Source of the DNA: Haloferula helveola
GTDB lineage: Bacteria; Verrucomicrobiota; Verrucomicrobiia; Verrucomicrobiales; Akkermansiaceae
NCBI RefSeq assembly: GCF_037076345.1
Contig: NZ_AP024702.1
Span: forward strand, 1,550,001 to 1,614,000
Reading direction: 5' to 3'
Length of the DNA stretch: 64,000 nucleotides
Under the pieces are notes generated by a model. The model saw only the letters and a list, made by a program, of their open reading frames with translations, was not told the DNA's origin and did no database searches. The translations under genes were made by a program, and so were the position numbers. The first letter of the stretch is position 1; the number at the start of each line of letters is the position of its first letter. This document shows positions 17,598-25,781 of this stretch, in pieces.

Positions 17598-18515
17598 ATG
17601 GATCGTCCCGTTCTTGAAACCCTCCGCTCCCGCCTGACGGCCACCGTGCTCGGATCGGAGGAGGCGGCGGCACTGCTGCTCACGGCCCTGCTTGCCCGGG
17701 GTCATGTGCTGATCGAAGGCCCTCCCGGCATCGGCAAAACCTCGCTCGGCCACACGCTCGCCGGCTCCATTGGCGGAACGTTCAAGCGGGTCCAGTTCAC
17801 ACCCGACCTGCTGCCGGCCGATCTGTTAGGCTACTCGCTCTACCGCATGGACCGGAGCGACTTCGAGTTCATTCCCGGGCCGGTCTTTGCCCACTGCCTG
17901 CTGGCCGACGAGATCAACCGGACCTCGCCGCGGGTGCAGAGCGCCTTGCTCGAGTGCATGAACGAGCACCAGGTGACGCTGGAAGGAGTCACGCGTCGCT
18001 TGCCCGAGCCGTTCATCGTCATCGCCACTCAGAACGATGGCGATCTCCACGGAACCTTCCCGCTACCCGAACCGCAGCTCGACCGCTTCCTGCTGTCCAT
18101 CCGGATGGAGTTGCCGTCGGCCGAGGTCCAACAGCGGATCCTGCTGGCGCACGCTTCGGGCGAGATCAACGGCAACGGCGAGCCCGACCCCCTCCTCCAT
18201 CCGGAAGACATCCTGAAGCTTCAGGAGGAAGTCCGGAAAGTTCCGCTGCACGAGGCGGTTGCAGGTTACATAACCTCGCTTTGCGAAAGCCTGCGCCGCC
18301 TGTCCGGCAGCGACCACATGGTATCGGTGCGGGCATCGCTCGCCGTGATGCAGACGGCCCGCGCCGCCGCCTTCCTCGAGTCCGCCCCGGCGGTTCATCC
18401 CGACCACGTTCAACAGGTCTTTTCGGCCGTACTGCGCCACCGACTCGTGCCGGCCGATGGATCCGATCCGCTGCCCCTCATTCGGGCGGCCCTCGAGTCT
18501 ACCCCCGTTCCCTGA
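17598..18515 (+). CDS. MoxR-family AAA+ ATPase
   Basis: 305 residues with Walker A GPPGIGKT, Walker B LADEINR, sensor 1 IATQND, and the family stretch QFTPDLLPADLLGYSLYR. Earlier in-frame ATGs (17490, 17529, 17565) exist, but that segment is AT-richer, overlaps the divergent PEP-CTERM promoter region and has no good ribosome-binding site, so 17598 is preferred. MoxR proteins are chaperone-like ATPases, usually beside DUF58 and VWA-domain genes. Neither follows here. Confidence 0.88.
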   Translation: MDRPVLETLRSRLTATVLGSEEAAALLLTALLARGHVLIEGPPGIGKTSLGHTLAGSIGGTFKRVQFTPDLLPADLLGYSLYRMDRSDFEFIPGPVFAHCLLADEINRTSPRVQSALLECMNEHQVTLEGVTRRLPEPFIVIATQNDGDLHGTFPLPEPQLDRFLLSIRMELPSAEVQQRILLAHASGEINGNGEPDPLLHPEDILKLQEEVRKVPLHEAVAGYITSLCESLRRLSGSDHMVSVRASLAVMQTARAAAFLESAPAVHPDHVQQVFSAVLRHRLVPADGSDPLPLIRAALESTPVP

Positions 18516-18540
18516 ACTTCCCGCGGCGGTCCGGATCAGT

Positions 18541-18631
18541 GGTTCGTAGTTCCCCGTTTACGGGGTCTGCAGAGCGTCGGGGAATCTCTCCACCGTGCGC
18601 CCAAGGCTCCGGGGCGCGAGTGGGCTCGCGC
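18541..18631. repeat. Two repeat hairpins downstream of moxR
   Basis: 18541-18580 begins GGTTCGTAGTTCCCCGTTTA and forms a CCCCG/CGGGG hairpin; the same element recurs at 30979-31023 and in part at 43695-43710. A second hairpin at 18614-18631 is GCGCGAG, loop TGGG, CTCGCGC. Neither has a following T-tract. Confidence 0.7.
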
Positions 18632-18798
18632 GGTCCATCAATCAAAGACCGATCACTCCGCGCTTGCCCCCGAGCACACTTCCCCCTATCTCTCCGCCGC
18701 CTTGATCAAACACCGTCACATCGTCCGACTTCTCGCCCGTGCCCTCTGGCTCGGTGCTGCCGGCGTGTGACCTGATCGAATCCGAACGACGTCCACCC
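18632..18798 (+). other. Non-coding stretch before the eamA leader terminator
   Basis: Together with the repeat hairpins and terminator around it, this forms a 352-base gap between moxR and the EamA gene. I see no protein with coding-like composition. GTCACA (about 18714) can pair with TGTGAC (about 18765), which could close a multi-stem leader RNA just before the terminator hairpin. I do not recognise a known riboswitch. Confidence 0.35.
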
Positions 18799-18831
18799 GC
18801 CCGGCGCACCGCAGGTCCGCCGGGCTTTTTG
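18799..18831 (+). terminator. Intrinsic terminator 37 bases before the EamA gene
   Basis: An 8-base-pair GC stem (GCCCGGCG at 18799-18806 with CGCCGGGC at 18818-18825) is followed by TTTTTGTTT. This is a canonical Rho-independent terminator on the plus strand. It is about 290 bases after moxR and directly before a start codon, so it could be an attenuator or riboswitch expression platform for the transporter, or the end of a small RNA. Confidence 0.75.
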
Positions 18832-18867
18832 TTTCCCGCCGGATCTCGCGCCGCCCACCGACCCGCG

Positions 18868-19764
18868 ATGACCGCCACTCCTACAGAAAAGACCAGCATC
18901 GGCCTGATGCTCGGCTCGGTCGTGCTGTTTGCCGTCAATGCCCTTCTGATCAAGGGCATCTCGCTCGCCGTTCCCGCGGCCGACGGCTGGGTCGCCTCGC
19001 TTTTCCGTGGGGCCGTCGGGATGGCCATTGTCTGGATCGCCTTCCGGAAACGGGGCTTCGAACCTAGGCACCTCTGCACCCGGCCCCTGTTGATCTTCCG
19101 GGGCCTGCTGGGCGGCTTCGGAATCCTCGCGTTCTATCTGACCGTCGTCCACCTCGGCGCCGGACGGGCGGCGATCATCAACCTCAGCTACCCGATCTTC
19201 GGCAGTCTTTTCGCCGCCGCGTTCCTGAAGGAAGTTCCACCGCTGCGGGCGTGGCTCTGGATGACGGCCGGCTTCGCAGGCCTCGTCATTTTCCTCGGCG
19301 GCGGCCTCGACCTCACCATCGGCGGATACGATCTCCTCGCGGTGGCTGGAGCCGTGGCGGCAGGCGGCGTGGTCACCCTGATCCGCCAGCTCCGGCACAC
19401 CGAGCACACTTCGACGATCTACGCGTCGCAGTGCGCGGCGAGCGCGCTGTTTGCCGCAGGACCGGCCGCGGGCCCCTCACTCGGCTTGCCGACCGGCGCC
19501 TTCCTGCTCATGACCGTCGCCGGCATCATCGTGGCCGTCGCGCAGCTGGCCATGACCCACGCCTACCGCAGCCTCTCGGTCGCGCGGGGTTCGTCGCTCC
19601 AGATGCTGTTGCCGCTGCTGACCGCCGTCGGGGGCTACCTGTGCTTCGGCGAAACGTTCACATCGGTCGAGATCGGCGGCGCCGCCCTGACGCTCGTCGC
19701 AACCTGGCAGGTCATCACCTCCCGCTCCCGACGAGTTTCCCCGGAATCTTCGCCCGCGACTTGA
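18868..19764 (+). CDS. EamA/DMT-family transporter
   Basis: 298 residues with about ten hydrophobic helices in two repeated halves of five, each beginning with the EamA pattern (GLMLGSVVLFAVNALLIKG; later AVAGAVAAGGVVTLIRQL). The start ATG at 18868 follows the leader terminator. EamA proteins export or import metabolites such as amino acids or cofactors; the substrate cannot be read from sequence. argD starts 37 bases downstream, so an arginine-related role is conceivable but unsupported. Confidence 0.88.
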   Translation: MTATPTEKTSIGLMLGSVVLFAVNALLIKGISLAVPAADGWVASLFRGAVGMAIVWIAFRKRGFEPRHLCTRPLLIFRGLLGGFGILAFYLTVVHLGAGRAAIINLSYPIFGSLFAAAFLKEVPPLRAWLWMTAGFAGLVIFLGGGLDLTIGGYDLLAVAGAVAAGGVVTLIRQLRHTEHTSTIYASQCAASALFAAGPAAGPSLGLPTGAFLLMTVAGIIVAVAQLAMTHAYRSLSVARGSSLQMLLPLLTAVGGYLCFGETFTSVEIGGAALTLVATWQVITSRSRRVSPESSPAT

Positions 19765-19801
19765 AAACCTCTCCAACCCTACCTAAACCGACCCCTTTCC
19801 C

Positions 19802-21034
19802 ATGTCTCACGTTCTCCAGACCTACGGCCGCTTCCCCGTAACTCTCGTCCGCGGCGAGGGCACTCGCGTGTGGGATGACGCCGGCAAGTCCTACCTCGAT
19901 TTTTGCAGCGGCATCGCCGTCTGCGCCCTCGGGCATTCGCCCAAGGTGCTCGTCGAGGCCATCTCGAGCCAAGCCGCCACCCTCATCCACTGCTGCAACC
20001 TCTACCACATCCCGCAGCAGGAGGAACTCGCACGCGTCATCGTCGAGGACCACGTGAGGCTTCCCGGCAAGGTCTTCTTCTCGAACTCCGGTGCCGAGTC
20101 GAACGACGGCCTGATCAAGTCCGCCAGACGGTTCGGCCACGCCCGGCCGCAGCCCGACGGCTCGCCGAGGTACGAGATCCTTAGTTTCAACAAGTCGTTC
20201 CACGGCCGGACTCTCGGCGGCATCAGCGCCACCGGGCAGGACAAGGTGAAGGAAGGATTCGATCCCCTGCCAACCGGCTTCCGGCACCTGCCTTACAACG
20301 ACCTTGATGCACTCCGGGCGGCGACCCGGCCCGAGACGGTCGCCATCCTGCTTGAGCCCGTCCAAGGAGAAGGTGGCGTCAACGTAGCGACGCCGGAATT
20401 CCTGCAGGGCATCAAGGAGCTGTGCAGCGAACACGACCTCCTGCTGCTGATGGACGAGGTGCAAGCCGGCTTCGGCCGCTGCGGTGATCCGATGGCTTGG
20501 CGGGAGATCGCCCCGGAGCTCGAGCCCGACGGCATCTCGTGGGCCAAAGGCATGGGCGGCGGTTTTCCGGTCGGAGCCTTCTGGCTGTCCGACCGGACCA
20601 TCGACGGCGAAAAGCCGCTCTCCTCGCTGATGGGGCCCGGTTCGCACGGCACGACCTACGGCGGCAGTCCGCTCGCCTGTGCCGCCTCACTGGCTGTGCT
20701 ACGGGAAATCTCGGAGCAGAACCTCATCGAGAACGTCCGTGCCCGGGCCACCCAGATCCGCGAGACGGTCGAGTCGTGGAATCACCCGCTCGTCACCGAC
20801 ATCCGGGGCCTCGGCCTGCTGATCGGCATCGGCCTCGACACCTCGAAGATGACGACACCGGAAGGCAAACTTCCCGCCATCCATCTGTCGGCCGAACTGA
20901 TCACCCACGGCCTCCTCGCACCCCCGGCCGGCCCCGAAACACTGCGACTGCTTCCGCCCCTCAACGTCACCGAAACCGAAGTCTCCGAAGCACTCGAAAT
21001 CGTGCGCGCGACCTTGGATGAGCTAACCGCCTGA
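19802..21034 (+). CDS. argD: Acetylornithine aminotransferase (ArgD)
   Basis: 410 residues, class-III PLP-dependent aminotransferase. It begins YGRFPVTLVRGEGTRVWDD, typical of ArgD, with SNSGAESNDGLIK, FHGRT, the PLP-contact Asp in LLLMDEVQAGFGR, and the Schiff-base Lys in SWAKGMGGGFPVGAF. It makes N-acetylornithine from N-acetylglutamate semialdehyde in arginine synthesis. argF lies 513 bases downstream, with a four-helix-bundle gene between them. Confidence 0.93.
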   Translation: MSHVLQTYGRFPVTLVRGEGTRVWDDAGKSYLDFCSGIAVCALGHSPKVLVEAISSQAATLIHCCNLYHIPQQEELARVIVEDHVRLPGKVFFSNSGAESNDGLIKSARRFGHARPQPDGSPRYEILSFNKSFHGRTLGGISATGQDKVKEGFDPLPTGFRHLPYNDLDALRAATRPETVAILLEPVQGEGGVNVATPEFLQGIKELCSEHDLLLLMDEVQAGFGRCGDPMAWREIAPELEPDGISWAKGMGGGFPVGAFWLSDRTIDGEKPLSSLMGPGSHGTTYGGSPLACAASLAVLREISEQNLIENVRARATQIRETVESWNHPLVTDIRGLGLLIGIGLDTSKMTTPEGKLPAIHLSAELITHGLLAPPAGPETLRLLPPLNVTETEVSEALEIVRATLDELTA

Positions 21035-21065
21035 AGCGTCACTCCGGCTTTCGTGATGAGAGGCC

Positions 21066-21498
21066 AGTGGTCGGTGGCCAGAATCAACTGAAGAAGCTGT
21101 AACCGTGAAACCCAAATCCTATCGTGACTTGATTGCCTGGCAGAAGGCGATGGACCTTGCGGCGGAGGTTCATCCAATCGCGGTGTCCTTTCCAAAACAC
21201 GAGATGTTTGCCCTCACTTCGCAGGTCAACCGTGCGGCGACTTCGATTCCGTCGAATATCTCCGAAGGTCAGGGGCGAAGATCCACCGGAGAGTTCATTC
21301 ATTTTCTCGGCATCGCGAAGGGCTCCCTCAACGAATTGGAAACCCAAGTCACACTGGCACTCCGCTACGACTACATTCCCGATTCGGTCCACGATCGGAT
21401 CCTCGAACACACGAACGAAGTCGGTCGGCTCCTGAACGGATTGATCGACGCCCTCGAACGCCGCCAACAACACCGCTGACCACCGGCCACCGACCACT
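21066..21498. repeat. 14-base inverted repeats flanking the four-helix-bundle gene
   Basis: The arms AGTGGTCGGTGGCC (21066-21079) and GGCCACCGACCACT (21485-21498) are perfect reverse complements. They lie immediately outside the small gene at 21105-21479, together forming a 433-base module between argD and argF. Confidence 0.85.
21105..21479 (+). CDS. Four-helix-bundle protein (23S rRNA IVS-type)
   Basis: 124 residues starting at a GTG. The pattern SYRDLIAWQKAMDLAAEVH, FPKHEMFALTSQVNRAATSIPSN, ISEGQGRRSTGEFIHFLGIAKGS and a C-terminal helix is that of the four-helix-bundle/S23 family, first known from intervening sequences in 23S rRNA genes and common in genomes with many diverse repeats. Its job is unknown; relatives form pentamers and bind nucleic acid in some retroelement systems (Avd). 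It interrupts argD-argF and is bracketed by inverted repeats. Confidence 0.92.
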   Translation: MKPKSYRDLIAWQKAMDLAAEVHPIAVSFPKHEMFALTSQVNRAATSIPSNISEGQGRRSTGEFIHFLGIAKGSLNELETQVTLALRYDYIPDSVHDRILEHTNEVGRLLNGLIDALERRQQHR

Positions 21499-21547
21499 CA
21501 CCACCAATGCAAGGAGCACCAAGGCGCTCCGCAATCCGTCAAATACC

Positions 21548-22444
21548 ATGAACCATCTCCTTTCCATCGAAGAACTCTCCGCCGAAGAACTCATCGGGTT
21601 GCTCGACGCTGCAGCCGAGCTCAAGGCCGAACGCGGCTCACACACCCGGAAACCGCTCGCCGGCCAGACCTGGGCCATGATTTTCACCAAGTCCTCCACC
21701 CGGACCCGTGTCTCGTTCGAAGTCGGCATCCGCGAGCTCGGAGGATCGCCGATGTTCCTGTCCAAGAACGACATCCAACTCGGCCGCGGCGAGCCGATCA
21801 TCGACACCGCCCGCGTCCTCGGGCGGATGGTCCACGGCGCGGTCATCCGGACCTACGCGCAGCAGGACATCGTCGACTTCTCCCGCTACTCGGGGATCCC
21901 GACCATCAACGCGCTGACCGACGACGAGCACCCGTGCCAGATCCTCGCCGATCTCCTGACCATCCGGGAAAAACTCGGCGGCTGGGAGGGGAAGCGGATC
22001 GCCTGGGTTGGCGACGGCTTTTCCAACATGACCATCTCGTGGATGTGGGCGGCCAAGAAGCTCGGCTTCGAGTTCGCCGTCGCCTGTCCGCTCCAGTACG
22101 CGCCGACCGAGGCATTCCTCGAGAAGATCGACGCTCCGAACATCTCGGTGACCGCGCACCCCGCCGAGGCGGTGACGGGCGCGCACGTCATCAATACCGA
22201 CGTGTGGCTGTCGATGGGACAGGAAGACCAGGCCGAGAAGGAAGCCGCCTTCGGCCCCTATCAGGTGAACGACGAACTGCTCGCCGACGCCGCTACGGGA
22301 CACATCGTACTCCACTGCCTGCCGGCCTACCGCGGCAAGGAAATCACCGAGGAAACCCTGGAGGCCCACGCCGACACCATTTTCCAGCAGGCCGAGAACC
22401 GACTCCACGCGCAGAAGGCGGTGCTCGCGGCACTGGCCGGGTAA
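21548..22444 (+). CDS. argF: Ornithine carbamoyltransferase (ArgF)
   Basis: 298 residues. It makes citrulline from ornithine and carbamoyl phosphate. Motifs: SSTRTR (carbamoyl-phosphate loop), HPCQILADL, DVWLSMGQE (ornithine site) and HCLPAYRGKE with the catalytic Cys. Start ATG at 21548. It follows the argD/four-helix module and ends at the nested hairpin repeat. Confidence 0.95.
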   Translation: MNHLLSIEELSAEELIGLLDAAAELKAERGSHTRKPLAGQTWAMIFTKSSTRTRVSFEVGIRELGGSPMFLSKNDIQLGRGEPIIDTARVLGRMVHGAVIRTYAQQDIVDFSRYSGIPTINALTDDEHPCQILADLLTIREKLGGWEGKRIAWVGDGFSNMTISWMWAAKKLGFEFAVACPLQYAPTEAFLEKIDAPNISVTAHPAEAVTGAHVINTDVWLSMGQEDQAEKEAAFGPYQVNDELLADAATGHIVLHCLPAYRGKEITEETLEAHADTIFQQAENRLHAQKAVLAALAG

Positions 22445-22503
22445 GGTAGGGACAAGCGCCCTCGCTTGTCCGCTGGAGCCGACCGGGGGCGGTCGGCCCT
22501 ACC
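22445..22503. repeat. Nested inverted repeat after argF
   Basis: An outer stem GGTAGGG/CCCTACC (22445-22451 and 22497-22503) encloses two hairpins: GGACAAGCG, loop CCCT, CGCTTGTCC at 22450-22471, and GCCGACC/GGTCGGC at 22478-22497. It lies between the convergent argF and esterase genes. No T-tract follows, so it is repeat-like, although it may also end transcription. Confidence 0.8.
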
Positions 22504-22506
22504 CAC

Positions 22507-23394
22507 CTAACGCTTCAGCCAAGCATCGAGGAGCTCAGGCCACACGGCGAGCTCGCCCTTGCCGGAGACATTCATGCCGTAGCCGTGGCCGCCCTTCTCG
22601 AAGAGGTGGAGCGTCACCGGCACCTTGGCAACCTTGCAGGCCTCGGCGAAGCGCAGGCTGTTGCGACAGTCGACGCCGTCGTCGAAGGTGCTGAGTAGGA
22701 AACAGGGGGGTGTTTGCGCGGTGACCTGCTTCTCGGTGGAGAGCTTCTCGACCATCTCCGGCGTCGGTTCCTCACCCAGCAAACGCCGTCGCGACCCGCT
22801 GTGCCCGACGCCCTCCATGGCGATCACGGGATAGATCAAAATCGCGAAGTCGGGCCGGCAGTCGAGCTTGTCGATGGCATCGCCGGTTTCCTCTTCGAAC
22901 GTATCGCCGAAGCGCGTCGCGCAAACGCTGGCGAGGTGCCCGCCGGCCGAGGACCCCATGACGCCCACCTCCTTGACTCCGAGTTCGCCGGCCATCGACC
23001 GCATCATACGGATCGCCCGGCGGGCATCGAGGTAGGGCACCGGAAAGCGGTAGCCAAGCTCATCATTTCCGCTGACTCGGTACTTCACCACCATCGCGCT
23101 GATGCCACGCTCGTTCAGCCACTTCGCGTAGTCGTGACCTTCGTGGTTCATGGCAAGGATCGTGTAGCCACCGCCTGGAAAGATCACCACAGCCTGCCCC
23201 GTCCGCTTGCCCTCCGGCGCGGGGTAGAGGAAATACTGCGGCTGCTCGATGTGGGAAAGCCGACCTCCCTTGCCCTCGGTCTCGGTGCCTTCGGGTGGGC
23301 GCGGGGCGCCCGGTGCTTCGCCTGGCCATAGTGGTTTCGGCTCGGCCATTGCCACCGTTGTCAACAATCCGAGCCAGCACAGGAGAATCTTCAT
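22507..23394 (-). CDS. Secreted alpha/beta-hydrolase (BD-FAE-like esterase)
   Basis: The ATG at 23394 gives a signal peptide (ILLCWLGLLTTVAMA); an upstream start at 23436 is less likely. The mature protein has the family pattern PLWPGEAPGA, an oxyanion loop VVIFPGGGYTILA, and the nucleophile elbow G-S-S-A-G-G-H-L; a candidate His sits in GGHGYG near the end. This is the BD-FAE/acetylxylan esterase-like group often found beside plant or algal polysaccharide genes. It probably removes acetyl or other acyl groups from glycans in the periplasm. Confidence 0.85.
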   Translation of the reverse strand: MKILLCWLGLLTTVAMAEPKPLWPGEAPGAPRPPEGTETEGKGGRLSHIEQPQYFLYPAPEGKRTGQAVVIFPGGGYTILAMNHEGHDYAKWLNERGISAMVVKYRVSGNDELGYRFPVPYLDARRAIRMMRSMAGELGVKEVGVMGSSAGGHLASVCATRFGDTFEEETGDAIDKLDCRPDFAILIYPVIAMEGVGHSGSRRRLLGEEPTPEMVEKLSTEKQVTAQTPPCFLLSTFDDGVDCRNSLRFAEACKVAKVPVTLHLFEKGGHGYGMNVSGKGELAVWPELLDAWLKR

Positions 23395-23439
23395 CCCCGT
23401 CCTACGCCGGGCATGCAACGCTCTTTGCAGGGGCATCCG

Positions 23440-24387
23440 TCATTCCACCCAGAGCCGGCCTGCCTTGCGGCGGACGGTCCGTTCTCCCTTGAGGACGACG
23501 CGAGCAGCGGCTCCGGGTTCCATGAGCCCCAGCACACGATCTACCGCGGAACGATCGAGATCCGGAACTTCGCACGACCTGAGGTAGTCGAAGACGCACG
23601 CCCGGCGAAGCGGCTCCGGCAGTTCCCGGAGCCGTCCGACATGCAGGCGACCCTGTGGATCCAGCGCGTTCGCCTCGGCCACCGCCCACGATTCGATCTC
23701 CCGGAGTTCGGCAGCCGACACCGCCGACCGGACCAGTGAATCCGCGACGTCGCGTCGCGCGATTTCGGAAAGCAGCGGCAGCACCTCGTTCCGCAGCCGA
23801 TTACGGGCCGCGACAGGCTCGGCATTCGTAGCATCTTCCCGCCATTTGAGTCCTTCCTCCTCAAGCCAGCGTCGCAGTTCGCTCCGCCGGACGGACAACC
23901 AAGGACGGATGAGCTCAAGCGCCCGGCCATTGATCGAAATTCTCTGCGTCGCCGTCATACCCGCCATGCCCCTGCTGCCCCGCAGCAGGTTCCATAGCAC
24001 CGTCTCCGCCTGATCGTCGGCATGGTGTGCCAGCAGCACCCGCGGGCAGCGCCAGCGTCGTGAACACTCCGCGAAGAACGCATGGCGCTCTCTGCGGCCA
24101 GCCGTCTCCATGGAAATCCCTTCCATCTCCGCCTGACGACCGACGTCGGCCCGCCCGCCTTCGAAATCGACTCCCAGCGTATGGGCCAGCCGCTCGACGA
24201 AACGCGCGTCGGCCGTCGATGCCCGCCCTCTCAACCGATGATCGAGGTGACAGATCGTCAGCTTCGTGAACCCGGATCGGACCAAGGCATGCAGAAGGGC
24301 CACCGAATCGGCTCCGCCGGAGACGCCAACCAAGTAGCGCCGTCGCTTCGACGCGGTGCGCAGCCAGTCACTTCCCGGGATGGGCAT
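23440..24387 (-). CDS. tilS: tRNA(Ile)-lysidine synthase (TilS)
   Basis: Adds lysine to C34 of tRNA-Ile(CAU) so that it reads AUA. The PP-loop signature SGGADSVALLHAL is at about residue 22, followed by HLDHRLRG, VLLAHHADDQAETVLWNLLRG, and RPWLSVRRSELRRWLEEEGLKWREDATN, all typical of the TilS N-terminal domain. The 315-residue length means that the long C-terminal domain of E. coli TilS is mostly absent, as in many other phyla. Start at 24387, just before the PP-loop. Confidence 0.93.
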   Translation of the reverse strand: MPIPGSDWLRTASKRRRYLVGVSGGADSVALLHALVRSGFTKLTICHLDHRLRGRASTADARFVERLAHTLGVDFEGGRADVGRQAEMEGISMETAGRRERHAFFAECSRRWRCPRVLLAHHADDQAETVLWNLLRGSRGMAGMTATQRISINGRALELIRPWLSVRRSELRRWLEEEGLKWREDATNAEPVAARNRLRNEVLPLLSEIARRDVADSLVRSAVSAAELREIESWAVAEANALDPQGRLHVGRLRELPEPLRRACVFDYLRSCEVPDLDRSAVDRVLGLMEPGAAARVVLKGERTVRRKAGRLWVE

Positions 24388-24490
24388 GGCGCCGATACTG
24401 ATCGGCCATCGCCACCCTCCCAGCGCCATTTTTGCCTTCGGTCTCCAAATAATGCTGAAATCCGAGGCAACTTGGCCGATTGTAAAAGAG

Positions 24491-24757
24491 ATGGCTCACT
24501 ACGCAGCGTGGCTGGTGCTCGGACTGATCGCAGGCGCGATCGCCCGCTGGATCCTTCCCGGGGAAGAAAAGGGTGGCTGGCTCGTCACCGCCATTCTCGG
24601 GATCCTCGGCGCCTTGGTCGGCGGCTGGATCGCCAAGACCGTCGGCTACCTGCCGCCCGCCGAGCCGGGCGAGTGGATTCCCGATCTCAAATCGATCGCT
24701 TCAGCCACCGTTGGCTCGATCGTTCTACTGGCCGTTTGGAAGTGGATCCGGCGCTGA
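24491..24757 (+). CDS. GlsB/YeaQ/YmgE-type small membrane protein
   Basis: 88 residues beginning at the ATG at 24491 with AAAAGAG just upstream. It has three hydrophobic segments and the family pattern AAWLVLGLIAGAIARWILPGEEKGGWLVTAILGILGALVGGWI of transglycosylase-associated/GlsB proteins, which are linked to envelope or general stress. It diverges from tilS and precedes the prepilin-like gene by about 220 bases. Confidence 0.85.
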   Translation: MAHYAAWLVLGLIAGAIARWILPGEEKGGWLVTAILGILGALVGGWIAKTVGYLPPAEPGEWIPDLKSIASATVGSIVLLAVWKWIRR

Positions 24758-24978
24758 GTCCGGGCCACCCCGGCACGCCGTAGATCCCCCGTAAATACTG
24801 GGCAAATACCCGTCTCGGGCGAATCCTCAGATACGTGGAAATTACCCCCGGTCTTCCATCTTTCTCCTTGAGCGGAAGTGGGGCCGGAGTAGCTTCTCAG
24901 AACCCCTCTGCCGTTCGGTTTGAGGGGTCTATACAAACCAGACTCCGGATCTCCGGGGTCGAAACATAAGGAAAACAA

Positions 24979-25683
24979 ATGAAAAACAGAACCATACAGC
25001 TACGCGGCTTCACTCTTGTGGAGCTCCTCGTGGTGATCGTTATCATCGCGGCCCTTGCGGGCCTTTCGGCGCCCATGATCCTCCGCCAACGCAAGGCGGC
25101 TGACCGGACGCAAGCAACCAGCAACGCCAAGCAGCTGTCACTCGCGCTGATCGAGTTCGACCAGGAGTTCGGCTCGTTCCCGGACAACGACACCGCCGAG
25201 TTGGTCTCGGATGCCACCGGCACCGACCTGACCCTCAGCGGTGACTCGTCCAACGACTACCTCCGTCAGTTGGTGGCCTACGGAATCCAGTCCGAGGACA
25301 TCTTCTACGCGAAGACCACCTACACGCGTGAGCCCGATAACGTGATCTCCACCGGCAAGGCTCTCGATGCGGGTGAAGTCGGCTTCGGCTACGTCATGCT
25401 CACCGGCAATGTCGCCCAGAACACCGCCGGCAACCCGGGTCGCCCGGTGCTCGTCGCACCGCTGCTCGATGCCAGCACGAACTGGGAATTCGATCCCGAT
25501 CCGTATGGCGGCAAGGCGGTCATCCTGAAGCTCGACACTTCGGTCGACCAGCCGCTGATCCGCGACAAGGACAAGTATGTCACCGTCGGTGGCGGCCGCA
25601 CCCTGCAGCAGACCGGTGACGACACCGTGTGGGGCACCGCGAGCACTCCAATGCTCGCAGCGCCTCGCAAGCGCGGTTCGTAA
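24979..25683 (+). CDS. Prepilin-like protein with type IV N-methylation site
   Basis: The N-terminal signal QLRGFTLVELLVVIVIIAAL is a class III prepilin motif: basic leader, cleavage before FTLVE, then a long hydrophobic helix. The remaining region is acidic and contains a FxxDxxxFP-like stretch (FDQEFGSFPDNDT), as in type II secretion pseudopilins and Verrucomicrobia/Planctomycetes prepilin-like proteins. Processing needs a PilD peptidase elsewhere. An AAGGAAA ribosome-binding site precedes the start. A strong terminator follows. Confidence 0.88.
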   Translation: MKNRTIQLRGFTLVELLVVIVIIAALAGLSAPMILRQRKAADRTQATSNAKQLSLALIEFDQEFGSFPDNDTAELVSDATGTDLTLSGDSSNDYLRQLVAYGIQSEDIFYAKTTYTREPDNVISTGKALDAGEVGFGYVMLTGNVAQNTAGNPGRPVLVAPLLDASTNWEFDPDPYGGKAVILKLDTSVDQPLIRDKDKYVTVGGGRTLQQTGDDTVWGTASTPMLAAPRKRGS

Positions 25684-25705
25684 TTGACCGGTTTCAACCG
25701 ATTCC

Positions 25706-25740
25706 AACCGGAAGGCTCCCCGCGGGCCTTCCGGTTTTTT
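25706..25740 (+). terminator. Intrinsic terminator of the prepilin-like gene
   Basis: An 11-base-pair stem (AACCGGAAGGC at 25706-25716 with GCCTTCCGGTT at 25726-25736) followed by TTTT ends the transcript on the plus strand about 23 bases after the stop codon. Confidence 0.92.
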
Positions 25741-25781
25741 CGTTTGCCGAGGCGGCTTCCGTGACCGACTCCAATGCCGGA

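Noticed and set aside
18640-18830. Signal recognition particle RNA or a known riboswitch upstream of the EamA gene
   Set aside because: Looked for the SRP GGAA/AGCA loop and for SAM, fluoride, guanidine, glycine and yybP-type consensus by eye and found none; left as an unassigned leader.
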